From Longispora sp040681875 (lineage in GTDB: Bacteria; Actinomycetota; Actinomycetes; Mycobacteriales; Micromonosporaceae): a stretch of DNA of 64,000 nt. Positions within the stretch are counted from its first letter, which is position 1. Every line of letters begins with the position of its first letter. The notes beneath the pieces were generated by a model. It was not told where the DNA came from. It made no database searches and worked only from the letters and a program-made list of their open reading frames with translations. The DNA lies in NCBI RefSeq assembly GCF_040681875.1, contig NZ_JBFAZP010000011.1:124001-188000 (forward strand), read 5' to 3'. The position numbers were made by a program, and so were the translations under genes. This document shows positions 32,993-42,805 of this stretch, one piece after another.

Positions 32993-33577
32993 TCAGACGA
33001 CCTTGATCGTGACCCCGCCCGAGGACGGCGCGTCGTGCAGGTCCAGCTTCTGGAGCGCCGCGTCGGTCGGGATGTCGAACACGATCACCCCGGAGATGCT
33101 GTTGCCCGGGTTGACCCGGCTCATCCACAGGCTCTGCTCGACGTTCGCGAACGCCGTGGCCACCTCGTCGGAGTCGTAGTAGACCCCCTTCGGGCCCCAG
33201 CCGTGCTGGTTGACCACGGAGAACGTCTGCGGGGTGTCCCCGATGTTGCGCACCGACAGCGTCACGACGCAGAACTGGCCCTGGGCCTTCTTGATCACGA
33301 AGTCCTGGCCGATCTGCGGGATGCCACAGTCCACCTTGCTGACCACGAACTCGAACCGGCCGTCGCGGGCGGGCGCGTTCAGCGCGTACCCCCCGTTCGG
33401 TTCGTCGGTCCTGACCAGCCCGCTCGTGGCGAACAGGACGACGCCGGCGCAGCACAGGACGGCGAGCAGGCAGGCGACCCCGGCGATCCCGAGCGTGACG
33501 TACAACCCCTTGCGGCTCTTCCGGGGTGGTTCTTCCTCGACCGGCTCGGGAAACTCGCTCATCACTTCATTGGACAC
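32993..33577 (-). CDS. Membrane-anchored DUF4352-like extracytoplasmic protein (copy 2)
   Basis: 194 residues. Cytoplasmic acidic and basic N-terminus (MSNEVMSEFPEPVEEEPPRK), one membrane helix (about 25-50, LYVTLGIAGVACLLAVLCCA), and an outside beta-rich domain with two cysteines (VDCGIPQIG and GQFCVVTLSVRNIGD) ending DLHDAPSSGGVTIKVV. The C-terminal pattern (LDLHDAPSS) mirrors copy 1 (LELHESPSS), so the two arose by duplication. The start could also be the internal ATG five codons in. Role unknown. Confidence 0.75.
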   Translation of the reverse strand: MSNEVMSEFPEPVEEEPPRKSRKGLYVTLGIAGVACLLAVLCCAGVVLFATSGLVRTDEPNGGYALNAPARDGRFEFVVSKVDCGIPQIGQDFVIKKAQGQFCVVTLSVRNIGDTPQTFSVVNQHGWGPKGVYYDSDEVATAFANVEQSLWMSRVNPGNSISGVIVFDIPTDAALQKLDLHDAPSSGGVTIKVV

Positions 33578-33747
33578 GTCGGGCGGCCGGCTGTCGGAGA
33601 AACGCCGAGATCGTCGGGGGCGGCTGGACCGGTGTCAGGGCGCGGGGCCGGGGCTGAGCGCGCGGCCGGGGCCGGGCGCGGGGCGGCGACCGGGCATGAG
33701 GCGGCGGGCCGGGCCGGGGAGGCGGGCCGGGCCGGGGAGGGCCAGGG

Positions 33748-34263
33748 TCAGGGGCGGGTGACCAGCGGGGCGGTCAGGGACTTCGCGTCGCGCCGGACCC
33801 CGCCGAGACCCGAGCGCTCCTTGGCGATCTGCGCCTGGAGGGTCAGGATGCCGTGCAGCAGCGCCTCGGGCCGGGGCGGGCAGCCGGGCACGTAGACGTC
33901 CACGGGGATCAGCTGGTCGACGCCCTTGGTGACGCTGTAGGAGTCCCAGTAGGGGCCGCCGGAGTTGGAGCACGCGCCGAACGAGATCACGTACTTCGGC
34001 TCGGGCATCTGGTCGTACAGCCGCTTGATCGCCGGGGCCATCTTGTCGGTGACCGTGCCGGAGACCACCATCAGGTCCGCCTGCCGGGGGCCGTGCGCGA
34101 ACGGGATCACGCCGAGCCGGATGAAGTCGTGCCGGCCCATCGACGCGGCGATGAACTCGATCGCGCAGCAGGCCAGGCCGAAGTTGAAGACCCAGAGCGA
34201 GTACTTGCGGCCCCAGTTCAGCACGAACCGGATCGGCTCGCCGAGCACTCCACCTACACCCAT
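33748..34263 (-). CDS. nuoB2: NADH-quinone oxidoreductase subunit B (cluster N2), second locus
   Basis: 171 residues. All four cysteines of the terminal 4Fe-4S cluster N2 are visible: the CC pair in FGLACCAIEF, GACSNSGG, and VPGCPPRPEA. NuoB passes electrons to quinone at its contact with NuoD. It lies 49 bases downstream of nuoA2. The 33578-33747 gap after it is GC-rich and repetitive (GGGCCGGGGAGGCG-like units) without a gene. Confidence 0.95.
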   Translation of the reverse strand: MGVGGVLGEPIRFVLNWGRKYSLWVFNFGLACCAIEFIAASMGRHDFIRLGVIPFAHGPRQADLMVVSGTVTDKMAPAIKRLYDQMPEPKYVISFGACSNSGGPYWDSYSVTKGVDQLIPVDVYVPGCPPRPEALLHGILTLQAQIAKERSGLGGVRRDAKSLTAPLVTRP

Positions 34264-34312
34264 GCGACTGTCTCCCTTGTCGGCCCCGGTCCAGCGGTCC
34301 CGGAGAGCCAGC

Positions 34313-34684
34313 CTATGTCCACCGCAGGACGCGCTTGCGCCAGGCGTACAGCAGGCCGAGGGCCAGGACCGCCACGAACACGGCCATCTCCACGACCGTG
34401 GTCATCCCGTAGCCCTGGAGGTCGAAGGTCACGGCCCACGGGAAGAGGAACACGCTCTCGACGGCGAAGAGGACGTAGAGGTAGGCGTACACGTAGTAGC
34501 GCACCTGGGTCTGGGCCCAGTCCCCGCCGACCGGGTCGATGCCGCACTCGTAGCTGGCGCCCTTGCCCGGCGACGGCACCCGGCGGCTCAGCAGCCGGTT
34601 GGCGGTGAACGCGACCGTGAAGAACCCACCAGCGAGGACCAACAGCAGGCCCAGCAGCCGGTACGTGCTCAGATATTCCTCCAC
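34313..34684 (-). CDS. nuoA2: NADH-quinone oxidoreductase subunit A, second locus
   Basis: 123 residues, three membrane helices. The NuoA loop YECGIDPVGG with its conserved Cys and the AVESVFLFPWAVTF helix are present. It is the first gene of the second nuo cluster and is divergent from the ECF sigma gene at 34784, with only 99 bases between them. Confidence 0.94.
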   Translation of the reverse strand: MEEYLSTYRLLGLLLVLAGGFFTVAFTANRLLSRRVPSPGKGASYECGIDPVGGDWAQTQVRYYVYAYLYVLFAVESVFLFPWAVTFDLQGYGMTTVVEMAVFVAVLALGLLYAWRKRVLRWT

Positions 34685-34701
34685 GAGGGGCAGCGTACCC
34701 G

Positions 34702-34726
34702 CAACCGGAAGGCGGGGCTGCGCGTC
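34702..34726 (+). promoter_or_regulatory. Predicted ECF-type promoter upstream of the sigma gene
   Basis: CAACC at 34702-34706 and CGTC at 34723-34726 are separated by 16 bases, the layout of many ECF -35/-10 elements, 57 bases upstream of the sigma start. This fits autoregulation by the encoded factor. The match is short and could be chance. Confidence 0.4.
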
Positions 34727-34783
34727 TGTCCTTGCGTGACTACGATGTCGGTTGCCGCTTCATATCACCCTTCGGAGGAGCGG

Positions 34784-35284
34784 ATGTCTCGCTCCACCCC
34801 TGCGGACAGCGCCGACTTCCACGCGCTCTACGCGGCGCACTACAGCGAACTCGTCGCGATGCTCTACGCCCTGTGCGGCGACCTGGGCGACGCCCAGGAC
34901 ATGGCACAGGAGTCGTTCGCGCGCGCCTGGCAGCGCTGGTCCGCCGTCGTCACCTACGACGACCCGGTCGCCTGGCTGCGCCGGGTCGGCTACAACCTCG
35001 CGACCAGCCGGTGGCGGCGGCGCGGCGTGGCCCGGCGCTTCCTCGAACGCAGCCGGGTGGAGAACGCCCCCGAGTTGAGCCCGAACAGGGTCGCCCTCGT
35101 CGCGGCCCTGCGGACCCTGCCGACCGGGCAGCGCAAGGCCCTCGTGCTGCACTACCTCGCCGACCTGCCCGTCGACGACATCGCCCGCGAGTTGTCGGTG
35201 CCGTCCGGCACGGTCAAGTCCTGGCTGCACCGGGGCAGGGCCGCCATGGCCAGCCTGCTCAAAGAGGAAGAGGTCGCGCCGTGA
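34784..35284 (+). CDS. ECF RNA polymerase sigma factor (SigE-like family)
   Basis: 166 residues. Region 2 (about 10-75: FHALYAAHYSELVAMLYALC, DAQDMAQESFARAWQRW) and region 4 (about 110-160: LPTGQRKALVLHYLADLPVD, SVPSGTVKSWLHRGRAAM) are typical of ECF factors. ATG at 34784 follows a GGAGGAG site. Its stop overlaps the GTG of the next gene (GTGA), so the two are coupled, as sigma/anti-sigma pairs are. Divergent from nuoA2, it might control that locus. Confidence 0.95.
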   Translation: MSRSTPADSADFHALYAAHYSELVAMLYALCGDLGDAQDMAQESFARAWQRWSAVVTYDDPVAWLRRVGYNLATSRWRRRGVARRFLERSRVENAPELSPNRVALVAALRTLPTGQRKALVLHYLADLPVDDIARELSVPSGTVKSWLHRGRAAMASLLKEEEVAP

Positions 35285-36321
35285 CGGAGCTCGAGCCCGA
35301 CCCGCTGGCCTCCGCCTTCGCGGGCCTGCGCACGGCGGTCCGCGAGGAGGTCGTCGGCCCCGGCTCCACCGAGCTGCGCGCCCGGGCCGCCCGGCGGACC
35401 CGCCGGCACCGGCTCACGGTCACCAGCCTCGCCGCCGTCGTGCTGGTCGCGGCGGGTATGACCGTCACGCACTGGCCGGAGCGGCACGAGCCCGCCCAGA
35501 ACCTGGGCCGGCCGTCCGCCGACTTCTCCAAGGTGAACTGGTCGACCGAGCGGGTCGTCCTGCCGGCCGTGCCCGGCTGCCCGGGCGGCACCACGCTCGG
35601 CGGCAGCAACCCGGTCGGCTACGGCGAGATCGCCGGCATGGGCGCGCCGGTGGCCATCGTGCCCGTGAACTGCCCCGACAACACCCCGCTCGTGTTCCTG
35701 CGCAACACCCCGGGCGGCACCCTGGCGGCCGTCGCCGTCGTCGACCCGGGCAGCCAGATCCGGGTGGACGCGGTGCAGGTCACCGGGGACAAGGTCACGG
35801 TCGGGATGAACCCCCCGGCGAGTACCGCGCTCGCGCCCACCCAGCAGCGGATCTACGTGTTCCGGGACGGCCAGTTCAGCCAGGTCACGAAGTACCAGGG
35901 CACGGTCGACGCGAACAACACCACCCTCACGCTGCCCGACGGCGGGAGCCCGGAGTGCCCCGGCGGGAAGCTCACCTTCCAGGGCGGCATCGCGCGCACC
36001 CCCGGCGCGGAGTACCGGATCGGCAGCAACCTGGGCATCGCCGAGTTCGCCGACCTGGACAAGGACGGCGTGAGCGAGATGCTGACCCCGGTGACCTGCG
36101 TGCCGAGTACGAAGCCGCTGGCCCGGGGGCTGGAGACCGCGCTGTTCGTGCTCCGGATGACCGAGATGGGCACGGCGTTCACGGTCGTCGCGACGCCGTA
36201 CGCGTGGGAGCGGACGCCGGCCACCGCGTTGGAGGCCTGGGAGCTGCACAATCCGCAGCTCACGCTGTACACGAACAAGCAGAGTCAGACGTTGAACTGG
36301 GACGGGAAGCGGTTCAGCTGA
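35281..36321 (+). CDS. Single-pass membrane protein coupled to the ECF sigma factor (probable anti-sigma or sensor)
   Basis: 346 residues from the GTG at 35281. About 45 cytoplasmic residues (VTELEPDPLASAFAGLRTAV, then a run of Arg) precede one membrane helix (LTVTSLAAVVLVAAGMTV). About 280 outside residues contain two CPGG motifs (VPGCPGGTTLG and SPECPGGKLTF), VNCPDN, VTCVPS, and a DLDKDGVSEM segment resembling an FG-GAP or calcium-binding repeat. No zinc-binding HxxxCxxC is seen, so anti-sigma function rests on context and layout only. Confidence 0.8.
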   Translation: MTELEPDPLASAFAGLRTAVREEVVGPGSTELRARAARRTRRHRLTVTSLAAVVLVAAGMTVTHWPERHEPAQNLGRPSADFSKVNWSTERVVLPAVPGCPGGTTLGGSNPVGYGEIAGMGAPVAIVPVNCPDNTPLVFLRNTPGGTLAAVAVVDPGSQIRVDAVQVTGDKVTVGMNPPASTALAPTQQRIYVFRDGQFSQVTKYQGTVDANNTTLTLPDGGSPECPGGKLTFQGGIARTPGAEYRIGSNLGIAEFADLDKDGVSEMLTPVTCVPSTKPLARGLETALFVLRMTEMGTAFTVVATPYAWERTPATALEAWELHNPQLTLYTNKQSQTLNWDGKRFS

Positions 36322-36371
36322 GCTGGTCGGGCACGCGGTCGGGTTGAGCGGGCCGGGCGTCTCGGCCCCGT

Positions 36372-37943
36372 TCAGCTGACCGCCACCGTCACCTCGTGCC
36401 AGCCGGTCGCCCCGTCCGGCACCACCCCGACCCGTTCGGAGGTCTGGAGCGCCCCGGTGCCGTCGGTGGCCCGGACCCGGAGCCGGTGGCTGCCCGGGGT
36501 GGCGTCCCAGACGTGCACCCACTGCCGCCACGTGTCGACCGTCGGCTCGGCGGCCAGCCGCGCCTCCTGCCACGGCCCGTCGTCGACCTGCACCTCGACC
36601 TTCGAGATGCCCCGGTGCTGGGCCCAGGCGACGCCCGCGACGGACACCGGCCCCGCCTTGGCCCGGCCGCCGGGGGTGTCGATCCGCGACGCCGTCTTCA
36701 CCGGGCCGAGGGCGGACCAGCCGCGGCGGACCCAGTACGCGTCGAACTCGGCGAACGTGGTCACCTCCAGTTCGGCGAGCCACTTGCACGCGGAGACGTA
36801 GCCGTACAGGCCGGGGACGATCATGCGGACGGGGAAGCCGTGCTCGACGGGCAGCGGCTCGCCGTTCATCCCGTACGCGAGCATCGCGTCCCGCCCGTCG
36901 AGCAGCGTGGCGACCGGGGTTCCGCAGGTCCAGCCGTCGGTGGACCTGCTGACCACCTGGTCCGCGCCCGGCTTCACCCCTGCCTCGCGGAGCAGGGCGC
37001 CGAGCGACACGCCGAGCCAACGAGCTGTGCCGATGTACGGCCCGCCGACCTCGTTGGAGACGCAGTTGAGGGTGATGTCCCGCTCCAGGGTCGGTCGGGC
37101 CCGCAACTCGTCGAAGCTGATCGTGACCGGCCGGTCGACCATCCCGTGGATCTTGAGCTGCCAGGCCCCGGCGTCCACCTGCGGCACGGACAGAGCGGTG
37201 TCGATCCGGTAGAAGTCCCGGTTCTCGGTGTGGAAGCTACTCAGACCGGGCAGTCGCAGGTCCGCGCCCTCGGGGGTCGGCATGGTCGAGACCGGCAGCT
37301 TCACGGCCTCGCGGGACCGGGTGCCCACGGAGCGGGCCACCGCCCACAGCCGGGCCCCGCCACCCAGCGCGAGGGCCCCGACGGCGAACCCGCCGAGGAC
37401 CAGGAACGACCGGCGCTGATCGCGGGCCAGGGCGCGCCGACCGGGTTCACGCCCCGGGGTCGGGGCACGTTTTCCCTGCTCATGGACGTATTCGGCGAAC
37501 TCGTCGGCGCTGTCGGCCAGCGCGCGGGCCCGCTTCCCGAGGAACAGGATCAGCCAGATTCCGGCCAGGGTGCCGGCGACCGTGGGCAGCACGTCGGCCG
37601 GGCCAGCGGTCGGCCGACCCAGGGCGGCGGCCACTCCGACCGCCCCGAACAGGGCCACGCCGACCGGTCCGGCCCACGGTCGGAGCTGGGCGAGGATGCC
37701 GACGAGCACCGCGTACGCGGCCAGTGACAGATAGATGACAGTCAACAGAAAGAGCTTGTCATTGGTACCGAAGAGCTGGATCGCGAGTTCTTTCGCCCAC
37801 TGCGGGGTGAGGTCGACGACGGCGGCGCCCACCGCGAGCACCGGCGAGGAGGTCGGGTTCAGCCAGGCCGCCACGAGCTCGGCGACGGCCAGCGCCCCGC
37901 CGGCCGAGACCAGACCGGTCAGCGCGGGGGTCAGCTTTCTCAT
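36372..37943 (-). CDS. Membrane-anchored molybdopterin-dependent oxidoreductase (sulfite oxidase/YedY superfamily)
   Basis: 523 residues. About five membrane helices occupy residues 1-205. The molybdopterin domain follows (about 230-420), with the metal-ligand Cys in ITLNCVSNEVGG and the motifs RWLGVSLGALLREAG, YGMNGEPLPVEHGFPVRMIV and PGLYGYVSACKWLAELEVT. A C-terminal Ig-like dimerisation domain (about 425-523) completes the sulfite oxidase layout. Likely an extracytoplasmic enzyme reducing or oxidising a small sulfur or nitrogen compound, linked to the quinone pool. It is divergent from korA. The substrate cannot be told from sequence. Confidence 0.9.
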   Translation of the reverse strand: MRKLTPALTGLVSAGGALAVAELVAAWLNPTSSPVLAVGAAVVDLTPQWAKELAIQLFGTNDKLFLLTVIYLSLAAYAVLVGILAQLRPWAGPVGVALFGAVGVAAALGRPTAGPADVLPTVAGTLAGIWLILFLGKRARALADSADEFAEYVHEQGKRAPTPGREPGRRALARDQRRSFLVLGGFAVGALALGGGARLWAVARSVGTRSREAVKLPVSTMPTPEGADLRLPGLSSFHTENRDFYRIDTALSVPQVDAGAWQLKIHGMVDRPVTISFDELRARPTLERDITLNCVSNEVGGPYIGTARWLGVSLGALLREAGVKPGADQVVSRSTDGWTCGTPVATLLDGRDAMLAYGMNGEPLPVEHGFPVRMIVPGLYGYVSACKWLAELEVTTFAEFDAYWVRRGWSALGPVKTASRIDTPGGRAKAGPVSVAGVAWAQHRGISKVEVQVDDGPWQEARLAAEPTVDTWRQWVHVWDATPGSHRLRVRATDGTGALQTSERVGVVPDGATGWHEVTVAVS

Positions 37944-38071
37944 TCACTCATTCTTCCGCCGGACGGCCCCGATGGGCGGTGGCGTCACTATTCGGTAAGA
38001 AGCGAAGAAGTCTTTCGCCCGGTTACGGACTAGCATCGCAGTGCCAGGGAGCTTCCGAAGGAGGCAACAGC

Positions 38072-39905
38072 GTGACGAAGCAGCTCCGTCAGCTCGACCG
38101 GGTCGTGATCCGGTTCGCGGGTGACTCAGGGGACGGCATGCAGCTGACCGGGGACCGGTTCACGTCGGAAACCGCGCAGTTCGGCAACGACCTGTCGACC
38201 CTGCCGAACTTCCCCGCCGAGATCCGGGCCCCCGCCGGCACCCTGCCCGGCGTGTCCAGCTTCCAGGTGCATTTCGCCGACTACGACATCCTGACCCCCG
38301 GGGACGCGCCGCACGTGCTGGTCGCGATGAACCCGGCGGCGTTGAAGGCCAACGTGGGCGACCTGATCGCGGGCGCGGAGATCATCGTCAACACCGACGA
38401 GTTCACGAAGCGGGCGCTGACCAAGGTCGGCTACGCGGCCAACCCCCTGGAGGACGGGTCGCTGGAGAAGTTCTCCGTGCACCCGGTGCCGCTGACCTCC
38501 CTGACCGTGAAGGCCCTGGCCGAGCAGCCGGTGGGCAAGAAGGACGCCGAGCGGGCGAAGAACATGTTCGCCCTCGGGCTGCTGTCCTGGCTGTACCACC
38601 GGCCGACGGAGAGCACCCTGGCGTTCCTGGCCCGCAAGTTCGCCGCCCGGCCCGAGCTGGCCGCCGCGAACATCACCGCGTTCCAGGCCGGCTGGTCGTT
38701 CGGGGAGACGACCGAGGACTTCGCCGTGCAGTACGAGGTGAAGCCGGCCGCCATGCCCAAGGGCGACTACCGCAACATCACCGGCAACGTGGCGCTCGCG
38801 TACGGGCTGGTCGCGGCCGGGGTGCGCTCGGGGCTACCGGTGCTCCTCGGCGCGTACCCGATCACGCCGGCGTCGGACATCCTGCACGAGCTGAGCAAGC
38901 ACAAGAAGTTCGGCGTGACCACGGTGCAGGCCGAGGACGAGATCGCCGCGATCGGCCTGGCCCTGGGCGCCTCCTACGGCGGGGCGATCGGCGTCACCAC
39001 CACCTCCGGCCCCGGCGTCGCGCTCAAGGGCGAGACGATCAGCCTGGCCATCGCCCTGGAACTGCCGCTGGTCGTGGTGGACGTGCAGCGCGCCGGCCCG
39101 TCCACCGGGATGCCGACGAAGACCGAGCAGGCCGACCTGAACATGGCCCTGTTCGGCCGGCACGGCGAGGCCCCCGTCGCGGTCATCGCGCCCCGGTCGC
39201 CGTCGGACTGTTTCGACGCGGCCCTGGAGGCGGCCCGGATCGCCCTGACATACCGGACGCCGGTGCTGCTGCTGTCCGACGGGTACCTGGCCAACGGGTC
39301 CGAGCCGTGGCTGCTGCCGAACGTGGCCGACCTGCCCGACCTGCACGTGGAGTTCGCCACGGAGCCGAACGCGCCGGACGGGAAGTTCCTGCCCTACCTG
39401 CGCGACCCTGAGACGCTGGCCCGCCCGTGGGCGGTGCCCGGCACCCCCGGGCTGGAGCACCGGATCGGCGGGATCGAGAAGGCCGACGAGACCGGCGACA
39501 TCTCCTACGACCCGGACAACCACGAGTTCATGGTCCGGACCCGGGCGGCCAAGATCGACGGGATCGTCGTACCCGACGTCGAGGTCGAGGATCCGAGCGG
39601 CGCGGCCCGCGTGCTCGTCCTGGGCTGGGGCTCCACCTACGGGCCGATCGGGGCCGCCTGCCGGGCCCTGCGCGCCCGGGACCGGAACATCGCCCAGGCG
39701 CACCTGCGCCACCTGTCCCCGCTGCCGGCCAACCTCGGCGAGGTCCTGGCCAGCTACGACCGGGTCGTCATCCCCGAGATGAACCTCGGCCAGCTCGCGC
39801 ACGTGCTGCGCGCGAAATACCTGGTCGACGCCATCGGGTACAACAGGGTCCGGGGCCTGCCGTTCACCTCTCACGAACTCGAAGCCGAGTTGGAGCGTGT
39901 TCTCG

Positions 39906-39919
<14 letters not shown>
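38072..39919 (+). CDS. korA: 2-oxoacid:ferredoxin oxidoreductase, alpha subunit (gamma-alpha fusion)
   Basis: 615 residues. The N-terminal gamma domain (about 1-190) has RFAGDSGDGMQLTGDRF and FPAEIRAPAGTLPGVSSFQV; the alpha domain follows with LGAYPITPASDILHELSKHK, QAEDEIAAIGLALGASYGG, TTTSGPGVALKGETI and VVDVQRAGPSTGMPTKTEQA. With KorB it oxidises 2-oxoglutarate (or a related 2-oxoacid) and CoA to the acyl-CoA and reduced ferredoxin. The GTG at 38072 has GAAGGAGG upstream. It overlaps korB by 14 bases. Confidence 0.95.
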
Positions 39920-40916
<997 letters not shown>

Positions 40917-40968
40917 CCGATCGGCGTTGGTGGTCGGCCCGCGCGCCGCATGTGACCCGAGCGGCCTC

Positions 40969-41076
40969 GCCGCCTCATGCGACGAGGCCGATCCGCTCGA
41001 CGTCGCAGCCTCGTGGAATGCGGCTGATCTACTCGGCGTCGCGACCTCGTGCGGCGGCCAATCCGCGCGGCATTGC
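40969..41076. repeat. Degenerate 36-bp tandem repeat, three units, in a gene-free gap
   Basis: Units at 40969-41004, 41005-41040 and 41041-41076 share GC.GCCTCGTG...GCGGC.GATC...CTCG.CGTC, the third being the most diverged. The 300-base gap between korB and the acyltransferase gene otherwise holds no credible gene; the open frames there are low-complexity translations of the repeat. The last 60 bases (TAGCTATGGGCATACGTCTATAACATC) are AT-richer and may hold the acyltransferase promoter. Confidence 0.6.
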
Positions 41077-41216
41077 GGCCCCGGTGTGGCGCGACCGATC
41101 CGCGCGGCGGTGACGCCGGCTCGGCCGTTCCATATCGGACCAGCGCACCGTCCTCTCCGGAGTGCCGGTGCGCCGGTGACTTGTAGCTATGGGCATACGT
41201 CTATAACATCGTCCGG

Positions 41217-42551
41217 ATGCCGCCGACTACGGCAAATCAACTCCTTTCCCTCACCGGCCTCCGCTGGATCGCCGCGCTGCTGGTGTTCGGGCTGCACGTC
41301 CACACGGTCGAGTACTTCGCCCGCGACAGCCCCGCCGGCCACCTCGTGCACGGCCTGTTCGGCGCCGGCGCGACCGGGGTGTCGTTCTTCTTCGTCCTCT
41401 CCGGCTTCGTGCTGGCCTGGTCGGCCCGCGAACGCGACCGCCCGCTCGCCTTCTGGCACCGCCGGTTCGCCCGGGTCTACCCGCTGCACGCCGCGACCGC
41501 CGCCCTGGCGCTGCTGCTCGGCTGGCTGCTGCTCCCGGGTTCGCTGCCGTCCCGGGGCGCGCTGGCCGCCAACGCGCTCCTGGTGCATCCGTGGAACACC
41601 GCCATCGGGTACAGCCAGAGCGTCAACCCGGTCAGCTGGTCGCTCGCCTGCGAGGCCCTGTTCTACGCCCTGTTCCCCGCGCTGTTCTGGCTGGTCCGCC
41701 GGTTCGGGCCCCGGGGGGCGTGGTGCGCCGCCGGGGCCGGCCTGGCCGCGACGGTGCTCCTCCCGCTCTTCGTCGACGACCATCTTTCGCGGTACTTTCC
41801 GCTGGTCCGGCTGCCGGAGTTCGTCCTCGGGGTGGCGCTCGCCTGCCTGGTGCGGGCCGGGCGCTGGCCGGGGCCGGGGATGGCCGGGTCGCTCGGCGTG
41901 CTCGCCGCCGGGTACGCGCTGGCGGCGTGGGTGCCCGACCCGTTCCGGTACGCGGCGTGCACGGTGCCCGGGTTCGCCCTGGTGATCGCGGCCGCGGCGG
42001 GCGCCGACCTGACCGGGGCGCGGTCGGTGTGGCGGCACCCGGTGATGGTCCGGCTCGGGGAGCTGTCGTTCGCCTTCTACATGATCCACATTCTGGTGAT
42101 GCGTACCGGGGAAGCGCTCTTCGTCTCCCACCCCAAGCTGGGCGCCGCCGGGGGCCTCGCCGCGACCCTGGCGTCCTTCACGGTCGCCCTGACCCTGTCC
42201 TGGGCCCTGTACGCCGGGGTCGAGAGCCCCTGCCGCAAACTCCTGCTCCGGGCCAGCCAGCGCCGGCCCGTCCCCGGCGGCCCTGCCGGGTCCCCCGCCG
42301 TGGCGCTGCCCCGCCCCCGGTCACGCCCTCTGGGTCCGGTCGTCCTGTCACCGTCGCCCCAGCCCAGGCAGCCGATCCCGGCCCCGCCCCACGCCCAGAC
42401 ACCGCCCGACGCCCAGGCCGCGCCCCGCACTCAGACCCCGGCCCGCGCCCAGACCCCGGCCCGCGCCCAGACCCCGCCCCGCGTCCCGGGCACGCCCCGC
42501 GTCCCCGCCCCGCCCCGGCGCACCCGCACGGGCTCGGATCCCGCGCCCTGA
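41217..42551 (+). CDS. Acyltransferase 3 family membrane protein (OafA/YrhL-like)
   Basis: 444 residues with about ten membrane helices. The family marks are LTGLRWIAALLVFGLHVHTV (His at the active site), GVSFFFVLSGFVLAW, FWHRRFARVYPLH and VSWSLACEALFYALFPALFW. Such enzymes O-acylate surface polysaccharides, antibiotics or lipids. The last 90 residues form a Pro/Arg/Gln-rich tail with a repeated ARAQTP unit, likely disordered and cytoplasmic or a by-product of the GC-rich repeat DNA around it. Confidence 0.9.
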   Translation: MPPTTANQLLSLTGLRWIAALLVFGLHVHTVEYFARDSPAGHLVHGLFGAGATGVSFFFVLSGFVLAWSARERDRPLAFWHRRFARVYPLHAATAALALLLGWLLLPGSLPSRGALAANALLVHPWNTAIGYSQSVNPVSWSLACEALFYALFPALFWLVRRFGPRGAWCAAGAGLAATVLLPLFVDDHLSRYFPLVRLPEFVLGVALACLVRAGRWPGPGMAGSLGVLAAGYALAAWVPDPFRYAACTVPGFALVIAAAAGADLTGARSVWRHPVMVRLGELSFAFYMIHILVMRTGEALFVSHPKLGAAGGLAATLASFTVALTLSWALYAGVESPCRKLLLRASQRRPVPGGPAGSPAVALPRPRSRPLGPVVLSPSPQPRQPIPAPPHAQTPPDAQAAPRTQTPARAQTPARAQTPPRVPGTPRVPAPPRRTRTGSDPAP

Positions 42552-42805
42552 CCAGCCTCCCGGCGGCAACCAGGTCCCGCAGCGAGGAGTCGAGCACGCG
42601 CCCCGGGCCCACAAGCCCAGGCACCCGCTCCACGCCGGTCCCGCCTCACGCCGCCGGCTGTCGCAGCCAGGTCCCGGCCGGCGTCGCACAGTTCGGACAA
42701 AGGTCTCCAGCCCCGGTCAGCGACCGGATCCCGCCGACCCCCGCCCGGTTACGGGCTCAGAACGTATCTCCTGACAAGATCGGCCTGCTCTGAGAGTATG
42801 TGCCC
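42552..42805. other. Intergenic region after the acyltransferase gene
   Basis: About 250 bases of GC-rich DNA without a supported gene, RNA or clean repeat. A weak promoter for the holin-like gene may lie at its right end. Confidence 0.4.

Noticed and set aside
40917..41216. Possible small CRISPR-like array
   Set aside because: The 36-bp units are contiguous and degenerate with no unique spacers, and there are no cas genes.
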